Assembly: GCA_029778615.1 (NCBI GenBank)
Contig: JAKOPZ010000080.1
Coordinates: 1 to 56,968, forward strand
DNA: 56,968 nucleotides
Direction: 5' to 3'
Source: Chloroflexota bacterium
Lineage (GTDB): Bacteria > Chloroflexota > Anaerolineae > UBA4142 > SHND01
Below, one piece after another: positions 45,601-52,730 of this stretch (position 1 is its first letter; each line of letters starts with the position of its first letter). A program made the position numbers and the translations under genes. The notes under the pieces are model-generated. The model was not told the origin of the DNA, did no database searches, and saw only the letters and a list, made by a program, of their open reading frames with translations.

Positions 45601-47284
45601 GTATCCCGATACGGACCAGCGTCTCGCCGCGCGCAGCTTTATGTTTGCGCCGACGGAAGGGTGGCGCGATTTCAAAACGGTTGTCCGCGATGGACAAGTG
45701 CTTGATACGTCGTGGGCGTACAAACCGCTTTCCAACGGCATGACCATTGCGTTTGCCCAAGACATTACCCAGCGCAAACAAGTGGACCGTCTCAAAAATG
45801 AATTTATCTCTACCGTAAGTCACGAACTGCGCACGCCGCTCACTTCGATTCGCGGTTCGCTCGGTTTGATTGCGGGCGGCGTCGCCGGAGAGATTCCCGA
45901 CCGCGCGCGCAGCATGATTGATATTGCGTACAAAAACAGCGAACGGCTCGTGCGCTTGATTAACGACATTCTCGACATTGAAAAAATCGAATCGGGCAAA
46001 ATGGTGTTCCAATTCAAACCGCTGGAATTGGCGCCGCTTATCGAAGCAAGCGTGGAAGCCAATCGCGCGTATGGCGCGCAGTACAATGTGGGGTTTGTCA
46101 TCCGCGCGCTGCCGCGCGATATTTTGGTCAACGCGGATGCAGACCGGCTCACCCAAGTCCTGACCAACCTGCTGTCGAACGCGGTGAAATTTTCGCCGTC
46201 CGGCGGGCGCGTCGAAATCGAGGTCACGCGTCATGCTGCGCTCGTGCGCGTCGCCGTACATGATGACGGACCGGGAATCCCCGAAGAATTCAAGCCGCGT
46301 ATTTTTCAAAAATTCGCGCAAGCGGATGCGTCCGACACGCGTCAAAAAGGCGGGACCGGTTTGGGGCTTTCCATTGTCAAAGCGATTGTGGAAAAGCACG
46401 GCGGCAATATCGGTTTTCGTTCGGCGGAGGGGGGGGGGACAACTTTTTACTTTGAACTGCCCGTGTATCAAGTTGCGCCTCTGCCCGCGCAATCGCCTTT
46501 TGCCGCCAAGCCGCGCATTTTGATTTTGGAAGATGACCGCGATGTCGCGCTCCTCTTGAGCTTGATGCTGCATCAAGGCGGTTTTGAAACTGACGTGGCG
46601 TACAAGGCGATGGATGCGCTCGAACTGGTGCGTTTGCATTCCTACGCGGCGATTACACTCGATTTGACGCTTCCCGACCGCGACGGGATTTCGCTCATCC
46701 GCGAATTGCGCGCAAACCTTCCAACGCGCGAGCTGCCCATCGTCGTCGTTTCCGCCAAAGCGGAACAGGGCAAACAACAATTGAACGGCGATGCGATTTG
46801 GGTCGAGGACTGGCTGCAAAAACCGATTGACCAGAACTTGCTGGTGCGCGCGGTGCTGCGCGCCTCGCGACGACTTCATCGTTCCAAACCGCATATCTTG
46901 CACGTTGAAGATGATGGAGATGTACTGCAAGTGGTGCAAGCCATTCTGCAAGATACCGCAGATGTGACCCCGGCGCGCGATTATGCCGAGGCGCGGCAAC
47001 TTTTAGCGCGCGAGGAATTTGATTTGGTGCTCTTGGATTTGGTCTTGCCCGATAATTCGGGCAGTGAGCTGCTGCCGTTCTTGCGGCGCGGCGATACGCA
47101 GATTCCGGTCGTCATTTTTTCCGCCCGCGAGCAAGACCAAAATCTGGTGAATTATGTCAGCGCAACGCTCATCAAGTCACGCACGACGAATGAACAGTTG
47201 CTTAAAACGATAACGCACTGGATTGGTGTCCAGCCGGATGGAGAGACCCGTGAACACGCCGTTGCAACGCATCCTATTGATTGA
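39602..47284 (+). CDS. Giant membrane-bound hybrid histidine kinase (GAF/PAS array, two receiver domains)
   Basis: 2560 residues from ATG 39602, with AAAGGA upstream; a TATAAT lies about 35 bp before it. Two membrane helices (about 11-35 and 59-84) enclose a short outside loop. Then come, roughly: PAS (105-228), five GAF domains (240-1110), PAS (1130-1255), PAS (1258-1385), PAS (1388-1518), PAS (1520-1645), GAF (1650-1815), PAS (1820-1945), PAS (1950-2060), HisKA with phospho-accepting His2074 (VSHELRTPLTS), HATPase (about 2175-2290), and two REC domains (Asp2354 and Asp2479). The PAS domains starting at 1130 and 1820 are close paralogues (SPDAI, DCNQ, GYTR.ELIGQSI), so the array grew by duplication. 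A G10 tract (46429-46438) sits in the ATPase domain. Downstream regulators are probable targets. Confidence 0.93.
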   Translation: MKQLRTVSRPEVIIFAAGLVILALVAVELGLVQAALTSVSPVRSTLDPLATWNLTSVLDLLWRYSWVLILLVMAIFAGLGLMLVRNRRAGEQQSAELEHKIQERTAQLAYERNLLRTLLDHIPAEVYIKDAQGRFLDANAMVAQKFGVDAPEALVGKTDLDLRANAAQDFALEQNVLATGEPLLNRETVDAENHRWRLENKIALRDGQGKIVGLVGLNWYITERKQTEQALQQRADEFAALYESSRDLASQTDLASLLDTLVLRARQLLKTPWGDMALYDAARGDLEFVVTQSRATMVGTRRQMGVGVVGRVAETRQPMYVNDYPAWDGRMEKYAESGIRSVLAVPMLYRGELVGVLCVIEVGAASRDFGEADVRLLSLFAQQAASAVYNARSLETQRRAREQAEKLLAATQALGATLDLQQVLELILKELQQVVPYDSASVQELKGDQLEILGGVGFTNLAEIVGTRFNIVNGDNPNKHVIASRKPLILEDAGDEYHNFREKRFDVLEIHSWLGVPLLFGERIIGMLTLDKREPQFYAPASAQLALAFATQAAIAIENARLFEKTQDALAVSERSEAALRRQTARLRVAADLGRAVTAILEIDQVVPQIATLINEYFGYYHIGLFLIDESGKWAVLKGNNGEMPHPLDGKEFRLPVGNPTSMIGYVTGNGRAYVSSDVSADPHYYFEPTLPDVRSEAVFPLIAGGKIIGALDISSDTRDAFKADDISILSLVADQAAIAIQNARLYQAAQQELAERKRAEAETRERNRELEVITRISEIYTSTLDTTDALQQMAREMTKIFRARNCGIAVLNAEGTELQVIADALDVKHAQRAVGIVIPVLGNPSSQYVIETGKSLVIPHAQTDPRTELIHERMKQRGTHCLAIVPLLSKTQVIGTIGLDMTDPNAVYSEREIRLAETIATQMAGVLEKAQLFELTQQHAQELAAINQVASAISQQLELEQLLETVHSQIQRVMSVDAFFVALLDETGECVSFPFIFDDGKRFPAETERQLPVGNVKRAIAQGEPLLLRRTPAELRDKTTSGANTIGAQRYAASLLFVPMRIGARIIGCISAQSYEFNAYSSREADVLVGIANHVAIAIQNANLFKESQNALQKTQLALLQVGEAQGKLEESELRLRTLFAASPDAIIVVDPHDPVVLWPIMDCNQVISRMTGYTRQELIGQSINLVNVTPASRAEFDEFVARVRENGVVRMETAHRHKDGHEYPIEISMTLITSSGRELLMGIARDITERKLAEERLRANESLYRSLVEAIPQCVTRKDLQGRITFGNSRYLADTQKTPAEIYGKTDFDFHPYELATKYWQDDMRIIRSGEPLDTIEEHERGDGARTFVHVIKTPLRDDAGNINGIQTMFWDITSEREQSERLREREELLSRVLETVEDGIYIVDRTGKMTFINKATERIIGITRDQILGAQYNDARWQMTTLDGKPFPEAQQPFTQIMATGEPVYDVEQSILRADGTRVTVSINAAPLHDADGKVVGEVASMTDITARKQAENQLRESERLLRQAQQIAHVGSWRWDFETGHLEWSEEMYRIYGMEHADLTHDIRQVIEQTVHPDDRARVHQATDKSLNGHAAPLEYRVVHRDGQERTVWTEGEIVRDASGTPLGMVGIVQDITERKHAEAELRRQNEYLDALHETTINLIGRLHLHDLLQAIVQRAAKLMDTQHGYIYLHETDADEMAMSVGVGLFEQMVGTATRRGVGATGVVWETGEALLIDNYQLWDNRLHKRGTSEVRALVSIPLKSRDQVVGVFGVAYSDAEHKFDETSVDILTRFAQLAAIALDNARLYDAAQQELTERTRAEEKFRALFTASPDAILLLDPSQPHWPIVDCNQAACDMNGYTREELIGQSIDILNTAPGTPEERAEYLETIRRSGILHVEAEHRRRDGQIIVMETSTCLLTLGEHEMVLGIDRDVTERRRVEREMTHQREVLQTVFDNSPVMIGMFDVAGHYTLINREWEQTLGYTVEEMNRGDVMVGMYPDTDQRLAARSFMFAPTEGWRDFKTVVRDGQVLDTSWAYKPLSNGMTIAFAQDITQRKQVDRLKNEFISTVSHELRTPLTSIRGSLGLIAGGVAGEIPDRARSMIDIAYKNSERLVRLINDILDIEKIESGKMVFQFKPLELAPLIEASVEANRAYGAQYNVGFVIRALPRDILVNADADRLTQVLTNLLSNAVKFSPSGGRVEIEVTRHAALVRVAVHDDGPGIPEEFKPRIFQKFAQADASDTRQKGGTGLGLSIVKAIVEKHGGNIGFRSAEGGGTTFYFELPVYQVAPLPAQSPFAAKPRILILEDDRDVALLLSLMLHQGGFETDVAYKAMDALELVRLHSYAAITLDLTLPDRDGISLIRELRANLPTRELPIVVVSAKAEQGKQQLNGDAIWVEDWLQKPIDQNLLVRAVLRASRRLHRSKPHILHVEDDGDVLQVVQAILQDTADVTPARDYAEARQLLAREEFDLVLLDLVLPDNSGSELLPFLRRGDTQIPVVIFSAREQDQNLVNYVSATLIKSRTTNEQLLKTITHWIGVQPDGETREHAVATHPID

Positions 47285-47633
47285 AGATGACCCCGACATC
47301 CAAGCCATCGGCAAGCTCGCGCTCGAAGCGGTGGGCGGATTCACAGTTACCGTGTGCGCGTCCGGACACGAAGCACTCGCCTGTGTCTCTAGTTTCGCGC
47401 CCGACCTTGTTTTGCTCGACGTGATGATGCCGGGGATGGATGGTCCCACGACCTTTGCCGCACTGCGCGCGCTGCCGCAGACCGCGCATACGCCGATTGT
47501 TTTTATGACTGCCAAAGTGCAGACGCACGAATTGGCGTACTATGAACGGCTCGGCGCGTTGGATGTCATCACCAAACCCTTTGACCCGATGACTCTCTCG
47601 GACACGATACGCGCAATTTGGGCGCGCGCGTAG
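47250..47633 (+). CDS. Single-domain response regulator
   Basis: 127 residues from GTG 47250 (GGAGAG upstream; ATG 47238 is an alternative), overlapping the kinase stop. It is a receiver domain only: acidic pocket LLIEDDPD, phospho-acceptor in VLLDVMMPGMDG, Thr in IVFMTAK and Lys in VITKPFDP. It has no output domain and probably passes phosphate on, as in multistep relays with an Hpt protein; such an Hpt domain lies in the gene at 48834. Overlap with the kinase gene argues for co-translation. Confidence 0.85.
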   Translation: MNTPLQRILLIEDDPDIQAIGKLALEAVGGFTVTVCASGHEALACVSSFAPDLVLLDVMMPGMDGPTTFAALRALPQTAHTPIVFMTAKVQTHELAYYERLGALDVITKPFDPMTLSDTIRAIWARA

Positions 47634-47644
47634 ACGGAGGCGCT

Positions 47645-48793
47645 ATGGCAGATGCTGCGTTACGTATCCTGATTGTTGACGACGATGAAACCATCGGCAA
47701 GCTGTTGACGCTGGTGTTGGAAGAAGAGGGCTATCAAACGCGCTTTGCCCAAGAAGGGCAAGTCGGTTTGAACCTCGCGCTTACACAGCACTTTGACCTT
47801 GCGATTCTCGACGTGATGCTGCCGGGTATGGATGGCTATATGCTGTGTCGCGAGCTGCGTCAACATCCCACCACCGCGCTCATCCCCATTTTGATGTTGA
47901 CCGCGCAAGACGACACGCGCGATAAACTCGCGGGCTTTAACGCAGGCGCGGACGATTATTTGACGAAACCGTTCGAGCCCAAGGAACTGGTCTATCGCGT
48001 CAAAGCGCTGCTCGCGCGCAGTCAGCCCGTGAGCGGGTCTGTGCCGAGCGCTTCCGGTGGACAGGTGTGGGCGGTCTTTGGCGCCAAAGGCGGTGTGGGC
48101 AAGACGACGATTGCGGTCAACCTTGCCGTCGCGCTCGCAAAAAATCCTGACACGCGAGTCGTGTTGATTGACGGCGATTTTTCCTTTGGCGATGTAGGCG
48201 CGCATTTGAATCTCTCGCCGTCGCGTACGATTATGGATTTGGTTCCGCGCGTGGATGAGATGGACGTGGATTTGCTCGGCAAGGTCTTGATTCGGCACGA
48301 GTCGAATGTGCGCGTTCTGCTGGCGCCGTATCATCCCGCCGACGCGGAACGCATTCCCGCCGAAAATCTCAAGCGAATTTTGGAAATGCTCGCGAGCATT
48401 TCCGATTTTGTGTTGGTGGATTGTCCGGCGAATTATGACGAACGCACGTTGACGATTTTGGAAAATGCCGACCAAATCATCATGGTCTTGACGCCCGAAA
48501 TTGGACCGGTAAAAAACACGAGCGCCTTTATTGATTTGGCGCGGCAGTTGGACATCCCCGCGCACAAAATTCAAGTCGTGTTGAATCGCGCGAATTCAGA
48601 AGTGGGCATCGCCGCGCCCGAGATTGAAAACGCGTTGCAGAAAAATATTCCGGTACGGCTGATGAGTGGGGGACGCGCGGTGGTGTTGAGCGCCAATCGC
48701 GGTGTGCCGATTCTGATGGAACAGCCCCAGCATCCGTTTTCTCAACAGCTGCTGCGGATGACCGAGACGCTGCAAAGCGTGGCGCGCGGCTGA
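47645..48793 (+). CDS. REC-ParA/MinD-like ATPase (CpaE/TadZ-like)
   Basis: 382 residues from ATG 47645, with GGAGG upstream. The N-terminal receiver (to about 125) is intact: LIVDDDE, AILDVMLPGMDG, MLTAQDD and DDYLTKPFEP. After a short linker comes a MinD/ParA ATPase with the deviant Walker A GAKGGVGKTT (about 146), LIDGDFSFGDVG and FVLVDCPANYDERT. The domain order is that of CpaE/TadZ, which place Tad pilus machinery at the pole, but no tad genes are in the window. Here it probably localises or times an output of the kinase relay. The unmodified receiver distinguishes it from most TadZ proteins, whose receiver is degenerate. Confidence 0.88.
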   Translation: MADAALRILIVDDDETIGKLLTLVLEEEGYQTRFAQEGQVGLNLALTQHFDLAILDVMLPGMDGYMLCRELRQHPTTALIPILMLTAQDDTRDKLAGFNAGADDYLTKPFEPKELVYRVKALLARSQPVSGSVPSASGGQVWAVFGAKGGVGKTTIAVNLAVALAKNPDTRVVLIDGDFSFGDVGAHLNLSPSRTIMDLVPRVDEMDVDLLGKVLIRHESNVRVLLAPYHPADAERIPAENLKRILEMLASISDFVLVDCPANYDERTLTILENADQIIMVLTPEIGPVKNTSAFIDLARQLDIPAHKIQVVLNRANSEVGIAAPEIENALQKNIPVRLMSGGRAVVLSANRGVPILMEQPQHPFSQQLLRMTETLQSVARG

Positions 48794-48833
48794 ACACCGC
48801 CGCGCGGCGAATGACGTGTGAACTTGGTGTGGC

Positions 48834-50480
48834 ATGGACAAGTCCAATTTTCAATCGTCCTTGGATGCGCTGCGCGAGGAATATCGTCGCAACCTGCCAA
48901 CTAAAATTGGCGAGATTGAAAAACTGTGGCGGCAACTCGACGCGGCGGGGTGGAGCGACGACGCCTGCAAAATGTGGCTGCGTCAAGTGCACAGTCTCGC
49001 CGGTTCGGGGACAACGTACGGCTTTGCCCAAGTGACCGATTGCGCGCGTGCGTTAGAGTATTTTGCAAAAGAAATGTTGCCGCATGTTCCGCCCAGTGAT
49101 GCAGAGCGTCGGCAGATTGAAGCGCTGCTTGTACGTTTGCAGTTGAGCGCGACCCAGCCCGCCGAAAACGCGTCCTCTGCCGCGCCGCGCACCGAAAATT
49201 CGCCGACGCTTGAACCGCCCGTTTCGCTCACGCCAAAACTTTGGTTGTGCGAGCTGGACGCGGGGACGACGGGCGAACTCTCGGAGCCGCTGCAAGCGCA
49301 CGGCTATGCAGTGGAGCCGATTGACGTGGCGCGTTTGTGTAATGCGGACGAAAACTTGCCGACTGCGGTGGTGGTGGATTGGGATATCGCGCAAAAGACC
49401 ATCGCCGCGCCCGAGCGCGCATGTATTTTGCAATTGCACCAACGCGCGCCGTTGCTGCCCATTTTGTTTCTTGCCGGCCGCGACGATTTGGACGCGCGGC
49501 TCGAAGCCGTGCGCTGCGGCGCAACCGCGTTTTTGGTGAAACCGGTGGACACAACCACTGTGCTCGAAACTCTGGAGACCCAAGTCGGCGGGCAGAGCCG
49601 CGAGCCATATCGCATTTTGATTGTGGAGGATGACGATGCACTCGCATCGTATTATGCTCAGGTGCTGCGCGAAGCGGGGATGCTGACTCGAGTGGTAACG
49701 AATCCGTTGGATGTGATGGGACCGTTGATTGACTTTCGTCCCGATTTGATTTTGACGGATATTAACATGCCGCATGTGAGCGGTCTGGAATTGGCGGCGA
49801 TATTGCGCCAGCAAGAGGCGTACAACAGCATTCCGCTTGTCTTTGTGTCGGGCGAACTGAATGTGGACAAACGGTTGGAGGCGCTCTTGCTCGGCGGCGA
49901 TGATTTTTTGACCAAGCCCGTTTTGCCGGAGCATCTCACAACGACGGTGCAAAGCCGCGCGCGGCGCGCGCGCATTTTGCGCGGCCTCGCCGAACGCGAT
50001 TCACTCACGGGACTTTTGAATCATGTGCGCTTTACCGAGCAATTGGGCATCGAAGTTGCGCGCGCCAAGCGCACACGCACGAGTTTGGCTTACGCCATGC
50101 TCGACATTGACCGCTTCAAGACCGTGAACGATACCTTTGGACATCCGACGGGCGACCGCGTCATCAAAAGTTTTGCGCGCCTGTTGCAAGAACGTTTGCG
50201 CCGTTCCGATATTTTGGGACGGTACGGCGGCGAAGAGTTTGCGATTATTTTGCCCGAAACGGAGGTTGACGCGGCGTGGCGCGTGATGGAAGAAATACGC
50301 AGTCTCTTTGGGCAGATTCGTCAGCAGGGGGGGGGGACAGAATTTAGTGTCACGGTCAGCGGCGGCGTTGCCACGATGCCGCCTGCGGTGGACGCGCTGT
50401 CGTTGAATGAGAACGCGGACCGCGCGCTGTATCAAGCGAAACGCGGCGGCAGAAATCAAATTGTGACAATGATGGAATGA
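48834..50480 (+). CDS. Hpt-REC-REC-GGDEF diguanylate cyclase
   Basis: 548 residues. An Hpt-like N-terminal helix bundle contains His53 in VHSLAGSGTTYGF, close to the HxLKG motif. A first receiver-like domain (about 135-245) lacks the acidic pocket and is probably degenerate. The second receiver (about 258-375) is intact: LIVEDDD, TDINMPH with Asp309, KPVLP. The GGDEF domain carries the active-site GGEEF (465-469), with an RxxD inhibition site (RRSD) just before it, so it should make cyclic-di-GMP and be inhibited by it. A G10 tract (50327-50336) lies in the cyclase domain. It ends the relay begun by the giant kinase, and faces the HD-GYP enzyme at the other end of the locus. Confidence 0.9.
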   Translation: MDKSNFQSSLDALREEYRRNLPTKIGEIEKLWRQLDAAGWSDDACKMWLRQVHSLAGSGTTYGFAQVTDCARALEYFAKEMLPHVPPSDAERRQIEALLVRLQLSATQPAENASSAAPRTENSPTLEPPVSLTPKLWLCELDAGTTGELSEPLQAHGYAVEPIDVARLCNADENLPTAVVVDWDIAQKTIAAPERACILQLHQRAPLLPILFLAGRDDLDARLEAVRCGATAFLVKPVDTTTVLETLETQVGGQSREPYRILIVEDDDALASYYAQVLREAGMLTRVVTNPLDVMGPLIDFRPDLILTDINMPHVSGLELAAILRQQEAYNSIPLVFVSGELNVDKRLEALLLGGDDFLTKPVLPEHLTTTVQSRARRARILRGLAERDSLTGLLNHVRFTEQLGIEVARAKRTRTSLAYAMLDIDRFKTVNDTFGHPTGDRVIKSFARLLQERLRRSDILGRYGGEEFAIILPETEVDAAWRVMEEIRSLFGQIRQQGGGTEFSVTVSGGVATMPPAVDALSLNENADRALYQAKRGGRNQIVTMME

Positions 50481-50482
50481 AA

Positions 50483-50511
50483 ACGTCCCGGTCGCACGGG
50501 ACGTTTTTTTA
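50483..50511. terminator. Terminator between the cyclase gene and the emfourin-like gene
   Basis: ACGTCCCG/CGGGACGT (8 bp, 6-nt loop) runs into TTTTTTT on the plus strand; the AAAA on the other side makes it usable for the convergent gene. Confidence 0.78.
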
Positions 50512-51189
50512 TTCGGGCAAAAGGGCGTTGAGGCGTTCGATGAGTGGTTTCAAATTTTCCGGCACACTGCCGTCAAACACAGTCAACTCGTTGGAACGTT
50601 GTCCAAGCCGCGCGGCAATTTCATACGCGAACGCGTCGGGGTTTTGTTCGCCGCGTCCTTCCGTTTTCCAAAAATTGATTTGGTCCAACAACTTGCGCAG
50701 CGAAATAATTTGTCCGTCGTTCAACGCGCGGCGCAAACGATTGTATTCTTTTTGCGGCACGCCGCGCGCATCATACGCGACTTTGCCGTCGGGATACAGT
50801 ACGACTTCACGCGTCGTAAAGTGTAGTCCGCCGCTTTTGCGAAAGGCGATGAACGCGCCGCGCGCGAGGCGCAAAGGTTCCGGCGCGGGCGGATTGGACA
50901 TGTCTGCGCTCAAAACGCCGGGCGCTTCGGCTGGCGCGGGCGCAGGTTCGGTTTCCGTTGGCGCGGGGGGGGGCGCGGATTCTTTTTGTTCGGTTGTTTG
51001 TTTTTTGCGCGATGCTTTTTTCGGCGGCGTCATTTCTTTGTCGCCTTCGCCCGAAAGGGTACCGAGCGCGGGCTCGCTCGCACTCAGCATCGGCGCATCT
51101 TGAAGCGTGCTCATTTCCACCGGCGGTTCGTCTGTGGTTTTACGCGGCGCGCTTTTTTGGGTTTTTGCTTTTTTGGTTTTTTCACTCAT
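50509..51189 (-). CDS. Emfourin-like protein with long disordered N-terminus
   Basis: 226 residues. The first 105 are disordered, rich in Lys, Pro, Ala and Glu, and include a C9 tract (poly-G on the plus strand, 50965-50973) that encodes Pro. The C-terminal domain (about 110-225) has FIAFRKSGGLHFTTREVV, a leucine-rich helical middle and DGSVPENLKPLIERLNALL, resembling emfourin, the small inhibitor encoded next to protealysin-type M4 peptidases. An M4 peptidase gene lies three genes upstream on the same strand. Assignment is by eye and moderate. No signal peptide is visible, as for cytoplasmic emfourin. It overlaps the next gene by 4 bp. Confidence 0.5.
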   Translation of the reverse strand: MSEKTKKAKTQKSAPRKTTDEPPVEMSTLQDAPMLSASEPALGTLSGEGDKEMTPPKKASRKKQTTEQKESAPPPAPTETEPAPAPAEAPGVLSADMSNPPAPEPLRLARGAFIAFRKSGGLHFTTREVVLYPDGKVAYDARGVPQKEYNRLRRALNDGQIISLRKLLDQINFWKTEGRGEQNPDAFAYEIAARLGQRSNELTVFDGSVPENLKPLIERLNALLPE

Positions 51190-51785
51190 TGCAGTTTCAC
51201 CGATTGGAGAATCTCGTCCATGCGTTGGCTGGCGCGGTCAAAATCCTGTTGCGATGCCGCGAGCGTGAGATAGTACGTGCGCGTCGGCGTGAGAATGATG
51301 TAATCGCGCGCGAGAACGACGACGGGCAGCGACGCGCGGCGCGGTGTATCAATGGGTTGCACCACGTAAGAATAACGCAGTTCTTGCGCGGGCGCGCCAC
51401 CGACGGTCGTTTCGTTGTTTGCCAAAAAATGGTATGCCGTCAGCGCGCTGCGTTGTGCGACGCGGCGGTCTACCAATTGCTGCATCGTCGGCGGCGCGGA
51501 CGGGTCGAGGTCGCGCGCTTCGACCGTCAAGGTCGTTTTAAAAGACGACGCGGCAGCGGGGTCTTCGAGCTTGAGCAATACGTCCTGCAGCGATTCCGCA
51601 TTGGTCCAGCGCGCGGGATAATTGAATTGAAACGGCGAATCAGTCTCTTGAAACGTTTTTGTGCGATGAATGACGATTTGGCTCAGCAAGAAACCAAGCG
51701 TCAGCGCAACGGCGACAACAAGCGCAACGCCGAGGTCTTTTTTCCACGTGACAAAGGTGTGAATGGTCGGATTGGATACGGACAT
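51186..51785 (-). CDS. Membrane-anchored protein, unknown function (PsbP/DUF1795-like)
   Basis: 199 residues with one membrane helix (about 17-36, KDLGVALVVAVALTLGFLLS) and an outside domain with PFQFNYPARWTNAESLQDVLL, a typical early strand of PsbP/DUF1795-type lipid-side domains, and RDYIILTPTRTYYLTLAAS near the end. Function unknown. It is coupled by a 4-bp overlap to the emfourin-like gene and follows the PrsW-like gene after 3 bp, so the four minus-strand genes 50509-55286 may be one unit. Confidence 0.7.
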   Translation of the reverse strand: MSVSNPTIHTFVTWKKDLGVALVVAVALTLGFLLSQIVIHRTKTFQETDSPFQFNYPARWTNAESLQDVLLKLEDPAAASSFKTTLTVEARDLDPSAPPTMQQLVDRRVAQRSALTAYHFLANNETTVGGAPAQELRYSYVVQPIDTPRRASLPVVVLARDYIILTPTRTYYLTLAASQQDFDRASQRMDEILQSVKLQ

Positions 51786-51788
51786 GGT

Positions 51789-52724
51789 TTAGGTGTTTGC
51801 CGCGCGCAGTGTAAACGCTTGCGCGCGCTGCATCAAATACACTAACGCGCCAAAGGTCAACAACGCAACGAGGAGACCGAAAACGAGCGAACGCCACGGC
51901 TCGACGGTCAGCCCGGTCGCGCTCACTTCGTTAATGAGCCAGCTGAATAAACCATTCAACACTGCCGCGACTACCGCGCCCAGCGGAACCCACCAAACGG
52001 GTTTGTGTTCAAATTTTGCTTGCGCCATGAAATAGCCGAGCACGCCGCCGAACGATGCTTGCGCCAACGCGGTGGTGACAACACTGATGATGCCGGGCGC
52101 GAGCGCAACGCCTTCATTGTCAATGATGTAATGCAAATTCAACATTGTCGCGACGCCGAGTCCCGCGACGGTGCCGTACACAATCCCGTCCATGCGTTCG
52201 TCATATTCGTTTGTGCCGTACACCCAAATGCGAATCGAGAAATACATGATTGCGGTGTACGCAAAACCGTTTATCAAAATCGCCGCGCCCAGCGATGTCC
52301 AATTATTGTACGAAGCCCATTGCGGCACCGCCAGCCATTCGTTAATCAACGGCAAAGCTAGAAATCCGGTCAGTACGATGGCGGTAAACAACACCGAGCC
52401 GACACGTTCTTTTGGCTCCGGTTCGAGGCGGTCTTGCAGATAAAAATAAACGAGCCATACCACCGTTGGCACAATCGCAAAAAGGATGCCTACAATGGTC
52501 AAGGTCGTGCGGTCAAGGTCATGGACGTCGCGCAGGAAAAACGCGAGAATCCCGCTCGCAAGCCCCATGCCCAAAATCATGAACGCCGCCGAACGCCAAA
52601 AACCCGCGTGGGGTTTGTTCACTTGGGCGAAATGGCGCGCACAATACACGCGTCCGCCGAGCATATTGTATGGCGGCGAAACGGGTTCGTGGTCAATACA
52701 GCAGTATTGTTGTGGTTCAGCCAT
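51789..52724 (-). CDS. PrsW-like intramembrane protease homologue
   Basis: 311 residues with about eight membrane helices. The N-terminus carries a small Cys/His segment (CCIDHEPV..YCARHF) that could bind zinc. The transmembrane part shows YDERMDGIVYGTVAGLGVATMLNLHYI, clearly related to the DGxxYG..GxGFa..EN..Y motif of PrsW-family glutamic intramembrane proteases. Here the EN is replaced by LN, so one usual catalytic position is missing; another Glu (NEYDER) lies just before DG. Catalysis is therefore uncertain. It lies between the membrane-anchored unknown and the secreted M4 peptidase, which suggests a link to processing of exported proteins. Confidence 0.6.
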   Translation of the reverse strand: MAEPQQYCCIDHEPVSPPYNMLGGRVYCARHFAQVNKPHAGFWRSAAFMILGMGLASGILAFFLRDVHDLDRTTLTIVGILFAIVPTVVWLVYFYLQDRLEPEPKERVGSVLFTAIVLTGFLALPLINEWLAVPQWASYNNWTSLGAAILINGFAYTAIMYFSIRIWVYGTNEYDERMDGIVYGTVAGLGVATMLNLHYIIDNEGVALAPGIISVVTTALAQASFGGVLGYFMAQAKFEHKPVWWVPLGAVVAAVLNGLFSWLINEVSATGLTVEPWRSLVFGLLVALLTFGALVYLMQRAQAFTLRAANT

Positions 52725-52730
52725 GTATGG

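Noticed and set aside
44825-46999. 724-residue open frame antisense to the giant kinase
   Set aside because: Composition is typical of a shadow frame (Arg/His/Phe-rich, no domains), and the sense frame is certain.
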